Of a stretch of 64,000 bases of DNA, positions 1 through 13,400 are shown one piece after another. Every line of letters begins with the position of its first letter. Positions within the stretch are counted from its first letter, which is position 1. This DNA is from Siphonodentalium dalli (taxonomy: Eukaryota > Mollusca > Scaphopoda > Gadilida > Siphonodentaliidae), in contig CP136066.1 of NCBI GenBank assembly GCA_032622095.1, forward strand, positions 197,646,816-197,710,815, in the 5' to 3' direction. A program made the translations under genes and the position numbers. The notes under the pieces are model-generated. The model made no database searches and was not told the DNA's origin. It was given only the letters and a program-made list of their open reading frames with translations.

Positions 1-447
1 CCCGAGTATCACGGGATTTCGATGAACATTGGTGTCTATGGATACTTTCGTATGGCGAGTTTCATATGCCTATTCATTTGCCCGTGGGACGTGACTTGAC
101 CTTGAAATCGGGTCAATTCAAGGTCAAATCGCGAATTTTTATGGGATTTCGACGAAATTTTATACATAGGGTTACTTTTCTCCACTGGGTGTTTTGGACG
201 GGTCAAATCGTGACCCCGACCTGACCTTGACCTTCAAAATGATCAATTCAAGGTGAAATCGGGTAAAACCGGATGGATTTCGACGGGTACTTTTGTCGGG
301 TACTTTTGTCCGGGCAGTGGTTTGGACGGGTCAAATCGTGACCCCACCTGACCTTGATCTTCAAAATGGACAATTCAAGGTCAAATCGCGCAATTCGCCG
401 AAAAGCAGAGGGGAAACCGCCCGGACGAAGTCGGGTCCACCAGCTAG
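1..447 (+). mobile_element. Helitron-like element, family A, 3' part
   Basis: The window opens inside this copy. It carries the family A body: repeated phrases of the form GACGGGTCAAATCGTGACC followed by CCTTGACCTTCAAAATG. It ends with a GC hairpin (CCCG...CGGG, 420-435), a spacer of about 8 nt, and CTAG at 444-447 followed by T. A hairpin just before a terminal CTRR is the canonical Helitron 3' end. The same end closes the copies at 44311 and 50221. No RepHel protein is encoded, so it is non-autonomous. Confidence 0.7.
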
Positions 448-1062
448 TCTATACTATATATTTTGAGACTTCGAATATATATATGTATATATGTGTGTGG
501 GTACTTCATAGAATCCAAAACGCGTGTACAGATTGAGCTCAAACTTCCTATGTAAGTGTAAAATCCCACCGACACGACCGTGGTCGCGGTTTAGGGAAGC
601 TCAGAGCACCCGTTCTCCAATCTCAAATCACCGCAAAGGCACGGCGTGGGTTAATCAAGTGATTATTTAATGAGCGTTTGTTTTTGACGCATCTCTATAA
701 AGAGCGTCTGTTTCCCATTCAACGTTATTGGCGTCTGCAGAGTTATACGGGAACATTGAGTGCTTGCCTATGCGGGGAGATTTATTGGAGCTCTTACAAC
801 ATCATTGTTAGTATGTATGACACTTAGGTCAGGGCTTAGGGGGGGTAGTTATAGGCATAATGCTTCTCAGAAATCCCGGTTACAAACCAACACTCACAAT
901 TTCGTATTTACGCTCGAAATTTATTCCCTGCGAGCACGTATGGCGCGCTTTGTTTTTACAGTATATACATTCGGTATATACCGAAATCATCCCAGATAAT
1001 CACGAATATAGCATCAGATTTCTCCCCAGATATACCGTTATAAAGCTACTGGAATCTGCCAA
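448..1062 (+). mobile_element. Helitron-like element, family B, 5' fragment
   Basis: It starts TCTATACTATATATTTTGAG directly after the CTAG of the preceding element, giving a CTAG/TC junction. It runs 615 bp until an identical start begins at 1063, so 448-1062 and 1063-1530 form a tandem pair. Copy 1 has about 150 bp (roughly 735-900) that copy 2 replaces with an AT-rich stretch. No 3' hairpin is present. It includes one ATAAAGAGCGT motif near 698. Confidence 0.65.
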
Positions 1063-2640
1063 TCTATACTATATATTTTGAGACTTCGTATATATGTGTG
1101 TGTGTACTTCATAGAATCCAAAACGCGTGTACAGATTGAGCTCAAACTTCCTATGTAAGTGTCAAATCCCACCGACACGACCGTGGTCGCGGTTTAGGGA
1201 AGCTCAGAGCACCCGTTCTCCAATCTCAAATCACCGCAAAGGCACGGCGTGGGTTAATCAAGTGATTATTTAATGAGCGTTTGTTTTTGACGCATCTCTA
1301 TAAAGAGCGTCTGTTTGCCATTCAACGTTATTTGCATCTGCAGAGAGATATACGGAACATACATTAAATTTAAAAAAAATTTGTTTCTGACCAACCCTGC
1401 GAGCACGGATGGCGCGCTTTGTTTTTACAGTATATAGTTATATACCGAAATCATCCAAGATAATCACGAATATAGCATCAGATTTCTCCCCAGATATACC
1501 GTTATAAACCTACTGGAATCTGCCAATCTACGGGAAATTCCAGGGAATGCCGATTGAGCTCAAACTTGCTACCCACGGGGAGTGTCATATATATGAGTGT
1601 GTCCTTTATAGACTCGAACCGATTGAGCTCAAACTTGCTAAATAAGAAAATAGCCCCCAAGCCGTAAATATCAACAACAACGATATTACTAAATACACGT
1701 TTTCGGCAATGTGAGAGTTTTCGGGGAGCCGTGATGCCAACAACAACGACCCGAAGCCCTGAATGCCAACAACAGATTCAATGCAATGTTATCTATTATG
1801 CAGAGAGATTTCACGACATTACGACGGGTACGGCAGACTCAAAATATTATGCAGACAGATTTCCCGACGGGAAGCGTTTGTTTTAAATTCAATGCAATGT
1901 TATCGTAGAGAGATTTCACGAAACAAAGAATGCGTTGTCTGTCGTTCCTAGGAAGGGGGGATTTCTACGGGTAAATTTTTCCGCCAGAAACAAAAAAAAT
2001 AATTAAAACAATTTACAATTTAATTAAAACAATTTAAAAAAAAAAAAAATTAACAATAAAAAAACAATTCAGAAACAAAATATATTAAATTTAAAAAACA
2101 TTAAATTCATATTCAAAAATGTCATGTTTCTGAAACAATGTATGTGTGTATATATGTGGGTACTTCATAGAATCGAAAACGCGTGTAGGAACGGGCATCC
2201 CCACGGCAATGTCGGCTTATAAGACATCTTTACTACACATGACAGCCGATGGACAATTGGTCTCTATATATATGTACCAAAATTACGCCGCGTTGGTGAC
2301 TGGGAAATTCCAGGGAATGCCGATTGAGCTCAAACTTGCTACCCACGGGAAGTGTCATATATATGTGTGTGTCCTTTATAGACTCGAACCGATTGAGCTC
2401 AAACTTGCTAAATACGGGAAGTGTCATGGACGGGTTCATTGAAAAAAAAAAATCGGGTAAAATTGAAAAACAAAATTAAAAAGGCACAATTAACTCCTTG
2501 AAAAACAAAATAATTAACTCATTGAAAAACAAAAAATTAAATTAAAATTGTCATGGCACAAGTGTCTCGGAACCTGTTGCAATTGCTTTTTCGAACAAAG
2601 CCATGGGACGAATGCCGCCAGTGGCGGGCTAACCTGCTAG
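1063..2640 (+). mobile_element. Helitron-like element, family B, both ends present
   Basis: The 5' end is TC at 1063-1064, preceded by host A. The 3' end has a perfect hairpin CCGCCAGTGGCGG at 2615-2627 and CTAG at 2637-2640, followed by T. This matches the Helitron A^T insertion rule. An internal block of about 120 bp, starting GGGAAATTCCAGGGAATGCC, occurs twice (about 1532-1650 and 2308-2430). The middle, about 1980-2120, is A-rich filler. No transposase is encoded. Confidence 0.7.
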
Positions 2641-3055
2641 TATATTATATATTTTGGGAGATATGTCTGTCTGTCTGTCTGTCTGCCAGTGTGTGTGTGT
2701 CTGTTCGCGATGGAATCGAAAACGGCCGAGCCGATTTCGATGAAACTTTGTATGTGGTGTACTTTCGACCGGGGAGTGGCATGGGCCTATAAATTTGCCC
2801 GTGCGACGTGACCTTGACCTTGAAATCGGATCATTTCAAGGTCGAACGCGGGATTTCGATGAAAATTAGTGTATGGGGATACTTTCGTGTGGGGAGTGTC
2901 GAAAGTCTATTCGTTTGCCCGTGCGACGTGACATTGACCATGAAATCGGGTCAATTCAATGTCAAATCGCGAATTTTTATGGGATTTCGACGAATTTTTA
3001 TACGTGGGGTTACTTTTGTCCACTGAGTGTTTTTGGACGGCTCGAATCTGTCTGC
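2641..3055 (+). mobile_element. Helitron-like element, family A, 5' fragment
   Basis: It begins TATATTATATATTTTGGGAG, abutting the CTAG of the previous element, and continues into a TGTC microsatellite and the family A body (GTGACCTTGACCTTGAAATC). Homology stops near 3055 without a hairpin or CTAG, so the 3' end is lost. Confidence 0.6.
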
Positions 3056-4006
3056 ACTAAATGTCCTTGTGGCCTGTTTGGGCTATTTGTATTGCTGAAG
3101 TGGGTGATGCCCTGGTCATGTTGAATACTATAGTGTTATTTCAGTCATCAACATATATTTTCCAACCAGTTACATGCTCATAGAATGGCACCAGTCATCT
3201 GATTTAATACACTGTGTATGAATGGATTGGAGGCGCTTGTTGGATTTAAACAACTTCAGTTGTAGATATACAAAACATGTTTTATGACATTGTTGCTCAA
3301 ATTCCATTCTGCTAAATGGAAATTCTAATCCACTGCATATACAGTTAGATGCTATTTTTCTCTGCAAGCTATTAGTACATGAACGGAACAAGTGTTTTGG
3401 CTAATTTGCTGTAATACATTTAAAGCTGAACATCTCAGGACAGTGAACTCAATCTTGACTTTGGAGTCATTGTTGACATTTTGTAGACAAATCCATGACA
3501 TATTAGTCGTTAAGCTTCAATTCAACTATAGTTATGACCTATTTTGAAAATACAAACATAGATAAGGATATTTACCAGGCGTCAAATTGGAAATATTATT
3601 TTATAATTGCTGATATATTTGCAAAACTAGGTCAGTGTACAGAGAACACACACAATTCCAAAATTTCCCATAGGGATTTTTCGTCGACGAATATTCTCTC
3701 AAATTACGGATAAATATCGGATATATGAACTCAGCGCGTTTACAATGCAGCAGACTATATACTAATTAATGGTTAGAATATAAATCATACCTGTAAATGA
3801 ATGCTATTTCCATTATAATCCACTTTTAATCCGAATAAATCATCAGAATGCAACATCACAATCAAACACATCCATATTCAAGGCAAGGAACAGAGCAGAG
3901 CGTTTCGTGTTAGTCTATTCCTGATATGGTCAAAATAAAGAGCGTTTATTTCAGTTGTGTGTCAAAATTTGAAAGTGAAGTTATAGGTCATCGTTCAACC
4001 AATATA
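3056..4006. other. Anonymous region
   Basis: No coding signal, tandem repeat or terminal repeat seen. It holds one ATAAAGAGCGTTT motif (about 3935-3947), preceded by GATATGGTCAAA, the extended form that also occurs near 22935 and 35810. Confidence 0.4.
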
Positions 4007-4593
4007 TCTACTATATATTTTGAGAACTACGTATATATGTGTATATATATGTGTATATATATATTTGTACTTTATAGAATCGAAAACGGCTGCACCAAAC
4101 TTCCCGTCTAAGGGTAAAAATCCCCACGGGAATGGTCGTCGCGGCGTTTTGGAGAAGCTCCGAGCACCCGTTCATCACACCCAGTCACAAAAACGGCACC
4201 GTGGGGTTAATCGCGGTGATAGTTAAAGAGCGTTCGTATACGCAGTGTCTTTGATAAAGAGCGTATGCGTGTGTATGTGATTCTTACGTCTGGGTCCGGG
4301 CGTGAGCGTGACTGTATATGATATATATATATGTGTGTCCTTTATAGACTCGAACCGATTGAGCTCAAACTTTCTACCTACGGGAAGTGTCATGGACGGG
4401 TTAAATTGTGACCCCGATCTGACCTTGAAAATGATCAATTCAAGGTGAAATCGGGTAAAATTTAAAAACAAAAAATTAAATAAAAAAATTAAAAAGGCAC
4501 AATTAACTCATTGAAAAACAAAAAAATTAATTACAAAAATTAAAAATTGTCATCTTTCTGACGATTGCCGCCAGTGGCGGGCTAACCTGCTAG
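4007..4593 (+). mobile_element. Helitron-like element, family B, complete short copy
   Basis: Host A at 4006, TC start at 4007, the TCTACTATATATTTTGAG head, a (TATATG)-rich stretch, hairpin CCGCCAGTGGCGG at 4568-4580, and CTAG at 4590-4593 followed by host T. At 587 bp it is a textbook non-autonomous Helitron. It contains two AAAGAGCGT motifs (about 4225 and 4254). Confidence 0.75.
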
Positions 4594-4616
4594 TATATAT
4601 AGGGGCGAGAGGGGTC

Positions 4617-4717
<101 letters not shown>

Positions 4718-5085
4718 GACCCAGATGGAGAGAGAAAGATAGAGAGATTGGGGGGGGGGAGATATATATATATATATACTGTTGGCAATTTGGAGAATAA
4801 TCTCCGTGTATTTTGTATATAGGAACTTGTGAAAATATGAGCAGTCGAATGTTGAACGATGAAGGCTGAACATTCACATTTATGCACCGATTGCGACGAA
4901 ATTTGGTATGGATATGAATCTGTACTCTCCGGTTATAACATGGGCAGGGTTCACATGCATGCATATATAGCGTTTGATTTGATGGGGGTGGGGAAAAAGA
5001 GATAGTGTTGATAATTTTGACAATATTCTCCGTGTATTTTGTATATAGGAAATTGTTCTTAGTGCCTATATGAGAGAGATAGATA

Positions 5086-5222
5086 GATAGAGAGAGAGAG
5101 AGAGATATATATATATAGAGAGAGAGAGGGGGAGAGGGAGAGAGAGGGGAGAACTGAATAGACGGAGAGAGAAAGATCGATCGAAAGGGAGATGGAGTTA
5201 GAGAGATATAGAGATTGCTAGT

Positions 5223-5281
<59 letters not shown>

Positions 5282-5465
5282 GGTAGAGAGGGAGGGGGAT
5301 ATAACTGGATATATGGAGAGAGAAAGATAGATCGAAAGGGAGATGGAGATAGAGATATATAGAGGGTGCGAGAGAGATAGACAGAGAGAGCGAAAATGAA
5401 ACCAGATGGAGGGAGAGAAAGAGATAGAGAGAGAGAGATAGATGTGAGGGAGAGAGAGATAGTGT
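5086..5465. repeat. Interrupted GA/GATA purine tract
   Basis: Purine-rich GA, GATA and GGGA runs, purest at about 5230-5274. They separate the two homologous modules of Helitron family C. Confidence 0.9.
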
Positions 5466-6279
5466 GGGGAATATTCTCCGTGAAAATTGTATATATGAAT
5501 TTGGGAAAATATGCGCAGTCGAATGTTGAACGATGAAGGCTGAACATTCACATTTCTGCACCGATTGCGACGAAATTTGGCAAGGATATGAATATGTACT
5601 CCCCGGTTAACATCGGCAGGGTTCGCATGCATGCATATATAGCGTTTGGGTGGGGTGTGGAGAGAGAGAACATATTGCATATATAGGAAATCTTGAAAAT
5701 ATTCTGAGTCGAATAAGTTCCACATTTCTGCACCGTTTGCGATGAAATTTTGAATGTAAATGTATTTCGACTCTCCGGGTAACTTGGGAAGGGTCCTGGG
5801 GCTGACCGACATCGCCTTTTTGACGTTATGGCGTCATATACGCATTACCGAACATAATAACACGACACAAACGCTCTTTATATTCCCCACACTTGGACAA
5901 AGTTCTACTCGAACGCTCTTTATACTTGACCTTATCGGGACAGCGAAAGCGTGCGTGTATTTTGTCATTCATAATACCGTGAATCAGCCTGTTCCAAGCC
6001 CGGTGATATGATTTGGGGAGTTTTAGCAAACATCAGTTCCTAATTACGAACTGTTTATATTTTGCCACACTTGGCCCGTGCAACGGCGGGTACATCAGTT
6101 ATAGTAATGTTTTGAAAATCCCTCTCACGTGCACGTGCTTTATATAATGTCAATAAACGAATAGGCTTGCAACCTATAGTGTTTAGACAATGGGTGAACA
6201 AATGTTTGTAGCAGTACATGTTGGCCTCTTTTTGTGAACACGTGGTATTCTATGGCATTGTTTGTTATAATCTTGTTAA

Positions 6280-7243
6280 ATTGTTACCCTGCGTTGAGTA
6301 AAAACATTGCCCAGCATTGGGTAAAATTTACACAACATTCGCGTGGTGCACGAATGTTGTTTGGTAAAATTTTACCAACGCGATTTAGAGTGCGTCGCGT
6401 AAGAACTGGGTTGTTTAGGCTCCACATATACGGTGTGAAGAGTTGTTGTCCTTAACCCGACAGGGTCATCTTTTTCTGGATTTATGCCTTTTCTGCATTA
6501 TTTTTGCGTTGCAGTCACATCAAGACGACCAACCTACTATAAGACATGGCCAGTCTTGTGGCGGGTGATCGCAAATGAACAACGGTTAAGTTGTACTCAT
6601 TCAGCAAAAGTTTTGAACTGCACTATGAAACGTTCAAAGCTAATATTCTATTTTCGTCGTGGAAAAAAAGGCAAACCATTAGTGAGACATCTATTGTTAT
6701 TTAATAAAAACTTTCAATGCTTTTCGGTCGACATCAAAATTTGAAACGACTATAACAATATTGTTATTGGGCGCGATGCGGGAAGAGATAGATCATCTTT
6801 TAAGTAAAAATAATTCACCTTGCATGAGTATTAAAAAAACTTTAATTCGCCGCTGATATACCATCCATCACCCGGCATACGTGTCCCAGAGCCGCTGGAT
6901 ACTTATAAAATAGCCTATCTCAACATTAATCGTATGTATTTACTGAAATAAGTAAGGTGTGGGTCAGGACGTGACCTCTGGCATCACCGCTCTCCACGCG
7001 AAGTCAGAAATGATCAGAAATAGCAAACGTTGATGTTATTTAGTTGACACAATCATGCATTTTAATCACTTGGTTACTATTTCAGTCATTATCAGTAACA
7101 ATATTCAGAAACTGGTTTTATCTTTTATCATAAAACAAGCTTACGTTTGCATAATTTTGCCTAATGTTTGAATGTATCTCCGATCATTCCCCCTGGTTAA
7201 TAGCGGCCGAATGACCCAGCGCGATCATCACACGATAAGCACC
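6280..7243 (+). mobile_element. Dispersed repeat of about 1 kb, copy 1
   Basis: It matches the reverse complement of about 48255-49130 along almost its whole length, for example the shared stretch around GCGGCCGAATGACCCAGCG (7203-7221). The left end is rich in TTGGGTAAA/TTTACCC blocks, as are the flanks of the 49.2 kb MITE. No transposase is visible; the frame at 6484-6744 has no recognised domain. The right edge lies at GATAAGC, 2-5 nt before the TATA box of the peptide gene. Family unknown. Confidence 0.6.
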
Positions 7244-7244
7244 C

Positions 7245-7252
7245 TATATATT
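7245..7252 (+). promoter_or_regulatory. TATA box of the secreted-peptide gene
   Basis: TATATATT lies in a GC-containing context. Two initiator-like sites follow: TCATTG (A at 7277, 32 nt downstream, standard spacing) and TCAGTT (A at 7291, a better Inr match but 46 nt away). The ATG is at 7332. Confidence 0.55.
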
Positions 7253-7331
7253 CCGACGCGATCTCGCTGAATGATCATTGGTCTCTACTCAGTTCTGTCA
7301 CTTGTAAACCAGTGCTAACGAAGTTACGAAG

Positions 7332-7431
7332 ATGAAGAAGTTTTTAATTCTTGCTGTGGTCGCCATGATGATGGTACAGCTCGTTCACTCGAATCGAATT
7401 TCCGGAAGCAGTGGAGACGATGTCGAGGTGG
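7332..7431 (+). CDS. Exon 1: signal peptide and linker
   Basis: Encodes 33 codons plus one base. The N-terminus is Lys-Lys followed by FLILAVVAMMMVQLV, typical of secretion. Two candidate donors lie 4 bp apart: GTGGGT at 7428 (phase 0) and GTATGC at 7432 (phase 1). I prefer 7432 because it puts exons 2 and 3 in a Cys-bearing frame. Confidence 0.6.
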
Positions 7432-10400
7432 GTATGCATAACACAGGGCTCACCGAACTTTGCAGTTTAAATAATCAATATATGCTTTCTGTGGGAATAA
7501 AAGAGTATCATAAACCGATGTCGGGGTAGAATATGCAGAGTCGCATCAATATGGTTTGGAGAGCATAGAGCCCACCGGTGTTGCAGTTTTGAGCATGAGG
7601 TCAAGTGGCCAAATTTTAATGGGGATTTAATGCAAATCTCTGGATCGAGCAAATGTTAGAGATGCATAACAGTTTCCATGATTTTGTGACTTGATGTGAT
7701 AGTGAAATTAATAGGTGGCTATTTGGCTGATCGGCTCAGAACTTGCTCCATCAGCCTGTTTGTGTATTATTGAATTTGATATTGATTATTCAAAAGTATG
7801 TCACGTATTGTATTTCAGAAAAAAAAAATTTATAGCAACAAATTATAATTTGCCTCGTCCACCTTCCATTTTAAATTATATACGTTATTTCGTTAATTTA
7901 GTTCTCGGACATCTGCTTCATATTAACGTTTACTCCAGATATTTTCACGGAAATCCACATTCAAAATGTGTCACTTGACCTCCATTTTAAAGAGACCCAA
8001 GGCACTCTCGGTGGATATGTTTGGGAGAAAAAAAACACAAGTCTGTAAAACATCACCACCAAAAGATAAAAGAAAAATAACTGCAGTCACCATCATTTGT
8101 ATCACACAGCCATCGCGAAAATCCTTAAATCAATACGCATAAATCGATATCAAAAGCTCATAATTGCGAACGGACGCGTAAACGCTCTTTATACGAGACG
8201 ACAATTTGAATTATTGTTAGCCTGACAGAAATTCCAAACGTTTCTATTTTAAAGTCGATGTCAGGTCACCAAAAGCTCCTACATGTGATAGTGGCTCGTT
8301 GGGCGATAACCAGTCGTGTACAGCATGCCATGAACTGACATCTTATAACTAAATTACATGTACGTGCATAGACTGAATATGAATGAGATCGAATGTTGTC
8401 GTATCACCCCTGTTCAAGTGCTCCTGCTAATATATATGATATGATGCTGTTGGTCCTGCTGAAATGCTATGGAACACTGATGCCATTACGATAAAGTACC
8501 GTTATGTTTTCTAATGATTGCAATTTTTGCTGTGCTTGGCTAATCGGAGCGATTTCAGAAACAATAAAAGAACACGGTGTGTGTATAAAATATTCAAGAA
8601 TATATCTATTTTTTAAAATACAATAATGCTTGCGCTGGTGTTTCTAAAACAACGTGAATAACTATTTTGATTATAGTCGATTTTCAACAACTAATACAAA
8701 CAGTATATTAAAAATGTTTCGTAATAAATGTGTTTTTGAATGTTTGTTATTATACGCATAATGACTTTTCCTGGATATGTTCAGATTATGAACACCGCGA
8801 AAAAGACAAATTAAAAAATATATATTTGTTAACAGCATCGGGGGCGCGTGTCTAGAGGGTCTCCGTTGGGGGTGCCTACCATGAAACGTTCATCTGCACC
8901 CCATTGAACCAGACAAACATCACATGTTCGCGAAATTATATATGCATTACTTGGGTTGGAATTGCCATCTTGTGTATCTCAAGCTTTCGAACTGTTGGAA
9001 ATTTTCAACCTGGCACATCCCTCAGGCTTGTAATTTTCCAACAGAATGGTCATATTAGTCCAACATATTGATAGAATTTTGGAAAATATGGGACTGTCAA
9101 TAACAACAATTTTCCCTCTAAGCACTGGTAGTAAAATTAAACTGTGAAAACAATTTCAACCTATTTTTGGTGTGAAATTTCCAAGTGATGATGTTATGTC
9201 AAGTATGAAATTTTCAAATGTTGAAATAATTTATTAAAGTTGTCGCATCGTCCCTGTCGTGGGAATCCGGATAGGGCACGGGTCCGGTCCTCATATATTG
9301 GACTGCATGTTTAATAATGATTGATAACATATTCACTTGTATATCATATAGGCGGCGGGAGGGTGGTGTTTTCAACTTTGGGTCAACCTCTTCAATATTT
9401 TATGGCTAACACATGAGTTAGAAATATCAAACTAAATAATAAGTTGGATTTGTTCTCATGGTTTGATTTTAAAATCAAATTTAGTGTCAATATTTTCTTA
9501 TAATATTTGCGGCCATATGGCAACTAGAGCAATATTCTATCGAACTGTTTCTACATATGGTTCGTATTTTCAGAAAACATATGTCGAGTTAAAATTTTGT
9601 CACAGTTCCAATTTTTTGACAGAATTATGCTTCTTTTTACTTAGAACTCACAATTGTGGTGTTGTCCGGTTGATAACCTAAGCATTATTCAACATAATTC
9701 TTTATATTTGGTTATGGTTCACATTTAATAAGTCGCCGTGTAAGTCGAAATTGGCCACAGTCGGATAATCTTTAACAGTCAATTAAGATCAAGTTGAAAT
9801 CAAAGTTTGTTAGAAGATATTTTGCCAGAAGTTGATTTTTTGTTGGAAAACAAAGCCACCTGCTATTTTACCAAAAACTATAAATTAAAGACGAGAACAA
9901 AATGCGAAATATTTCGTAACTTTTCTAAGTGATAGGAACATGCATACAACAAACGAATACACATATTGCGTAATACCTAAGTTTTTAGGTCAAAAGTGCA
10001 CGCACAGTATAGTCATCTGTGACGAATTGTATGAACATTTATCATGCAAATTTGCCAGCTCCGTGATAGATCTAATATAGTACGCATTCACACAGACACA
10101 CAGACACATGCCCACTGGTAAATAGGTCTGGTATTTTGTGCATGCGTTTCGTCACATAAGGTTATAATAATATGGTGCCTGAATATGAACGAAAACATGC
10201 ATATAAAATGCATCTTTTCCAAAGGTGACGACATAATGCGAAGTAAAAAAAATTGTAGTTCCACATATTACGGTACTGCTAACATATTTCTTCAGATACA
10301 CGTATTGTTGATTCTTACGAGATAATGTCGGTAGCATTGTTACAGGTCAGATTATTTACATCTCACTTGCAATGGAGCTTTCCACAGAGGCCACACCCAC

Positions 10401-13400
10401 AGCGGTAGTCCCGCCCACTGGTAAAAATACTTTATCCACATAAATATTGTCTGTTACCCGAGATCGACTTCCGAAGTGGACACATCAGCACTTGCCCTTA
10501 TGTTAACTCGCTGAAACAGACTCATGTATATGATTCGTTCAAATTTGATCTTTTAACCAGTTTGATTTTCAAAAAATTATTTAGATTAAATTTGTAACTT
10601 TTTTTTTAGATTGAACTTTGATCTGTTGAACACAAACAAAATAATAATTTGTTTTTTAAATTACAATTTTTTTTTTTTTAAATTACAATTTTTTTAATTA
10701 AATTTTGTTTTTATTTTCATTTTAGATTTTTAGATTGAATCTTTAAAATTTGTTTTAATTTTTAATTTAAATTTTTTTTTAACTCAATTAAATTTTTATT
10801 TTATTTAATTAAAAAAAATTCTTTTTAGATTTTTAGATTGAAACTTCTTCCTAAAAAATTCAAAAATTCAGAAAAAAACAAAATAATAATTTGTTTAAAA
10901 GATTTAATTTAAAATATAAGTTCGTTATAACATCTGCCGTGGTACCCCGAGGCACCACACCAAATTTGGTTAAAATCGACCAAGGGCTCTGGAAGAAAAA
11001 TTGCATACAGACCAGAACAGACAGACAGATCACCGAACTCTAATATATCTAAACCAGAGAACATACATTCGTTTTGCCATTAAATGTGAAAAATATGACA
11101 AGTGTCATGCTAAACGAAAAACATTGTTATAATCACGGATAAATTTATAACATCATGCCGCAAATATAAATCTCAGTATATTATGATTTGACAACAAAAA
11201 AGTTGTTTGAATATAGCCAATTTAACACTGAATGTATGCATGGATATCAAAATTAGGGTGAAGAAAGATGGCGTCGAAAACAAATCTCCGCAGCCAGCGG
11301 CCGGCTCGGCATCTGATTGGTCGAATATATTGTAATAAATTGCCATTGGGCGGGACTACGCTGTGGGCGTTGCCTCTGTGGAAAGCTCCATTGGTTCGCT
11401 GCATGCCGTATAGAGATACATTTTATAAGCATTTCTGCGTGTGTTTTCTAGACAGTATAGCTTACTGTATCGAAATTTATATCAACAAAATAAACAAGTT
11501 TATTACTTGATCCTACCCTTATTTCATTCAATAAACCAATCCTATAAATTGTGATATTAAACGCTCGTTTAATAACAGTAAATAGTTTCATGTGACCTTT
11601 GATTTCCGGTTTGTCGTTTGTTTTACTTTCATTCCGTGCGCTACGTCTTAAAATACTATGGATTCCAATTTGTTTTCAAACAGACTACAATGAATGAAAA
11701 ATTTGAAAAGTTCTATCATTAAATATACGCCTTTAAATACGCTAAAGAGTCTTTGTTTATCAGGACCATTTCTCTACGCGGGCAAACAACGCATATTTAT
11801 ATACATGTACGTGAAACTCCATCGCATGCCTTATATTAGCCGCTATTAGTTTCGCGTCCCATTTGCTGATTTAAGTATGTTTTGTCGAGGTTTTGGATCA
11901 TGTAATAAATATAATGTACAACTCGTCCCCAGTTTATAGCGGAATTTACAAAACTAATCCAGTAAATTAGGTCTGGTGGCTCGTCCAGACTTAATTTACT
12001 GGACTCGTTTTGTACATTCCGCTATAAACTGGGGTCTCTTTGTAGATCCTAGCTCTATTTATTACGTCAGTCAAATTTTCGAGTGTGCATGTGAACGGCT
12101 GGACGCGGCCTTAGAAAGGTGTTCAGATGTTCGTACAATGTCTCACATTCTCATTTCAGAAACTAACGGTTGTGGAAGCTCCATTATTGGTAAGTAATAT
12201 GTAAACTTATTACAGAAACTATTGCCAACATTAATTTGCATAGAGAGGTATCGCATAGTCACAACTACATTTGAGAGTTAGGAACATGTTACACAGTACA
12301 TGGATTTACACTGTACTGTAGATCCCTAAGGAAATTCTCAGCTAGTATAGTTCAACAAACAATCATAGACCGTTTGTTAAAACTGATTATCCCATGCAAC
12401 AATTCTCACCAACGAATATATAGGTATAATTATGCACTTGTTTTCCCCTTTCGTATGTTTGTCGTCTGTTAAATTTCCCGAACATCCCTCCAAATGAATA
12501 ATAGACCATTCCAATATAATTTGATAACTGGATGGGATAATCTATTTAGTAAAGAAAGGTTGAATGCATCCATTACCTATCAGGTGTATCTAAAACGTAA
12601 TTTAAAATAAGATTCGCACAAACAACGTATTCGCCTAAATTCAAGCCACCATTGTACCATAGTAGGCTGTAACTAGTCAATTCCACGTTGTGTGATGCTA
12701 GATTCAGACACATTTTATTTGGCTGACTCGAAGTATATATCAAAATTAATATTCTTAGATATGATTTAGTTGGATTATTTGTTCGCTATTCACGTATATC
12801 CGACAAACAACACAGATGTGTTGATTGCATGCCCCATCCCTGAGAAACAAGCCCCGGTCTATCCCGACTTATCGGTTTTATTTTACCTTCTACTTCTATG
12901 TCACGTGACATGACGCCACATATACGATAGGCTTCCTAGACCAATATTGCTCACCATGGTTCTATATTCTGTATCTGTAGTTGTTACGTCCTAGTGACTA
13001 ATGCTGGCTTTTACAGGACGGGATCGAGTAGATCCATAATTTTTCCAGGAAGTTTTTTGCCGAACCCGTGACTTCTTCGCCACGGTAGGGATCTTTAACG
13101 GGACAGCCATTAGCGTCGGCTCCCGATCCGACGGTGTGCCAAGTGTAGTGTCATCCCTGGTCATGACATTACGAGAGGAGCAGAGGTACGAAGTTAGTCC
13201 AGTACGCATTTTTTTCAAATTTTGTCTGAGACTCTTTGGCTTCTGGAATCTTTCTCAGATCACTGATCGTGGCATCGATGATTGATTTGTGATGCCCATG
13301 GTACTGGGAATGCAGATGGCGACACAAAGTCCGACCGATATTTTGTCGGATTTGAACCCTCGACCGTGTCGAAGGTGTAACTCAGAGGTCGGCCCACAAA

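Larger units (their letters stand above)
7432..12159 (+). other. Intron 1 of the peptide gene, repeat-bearing
   Basis: No other coding signal is convincing. It holds an ATAAAGAGCGTTT motif on the minus strand (8181-8192), old copies of dispersed repeats (8430-8810, 8985-9190, 10540-11045) and a palindrome ending about 125 bp before exon 2. Confidence 0.45.
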
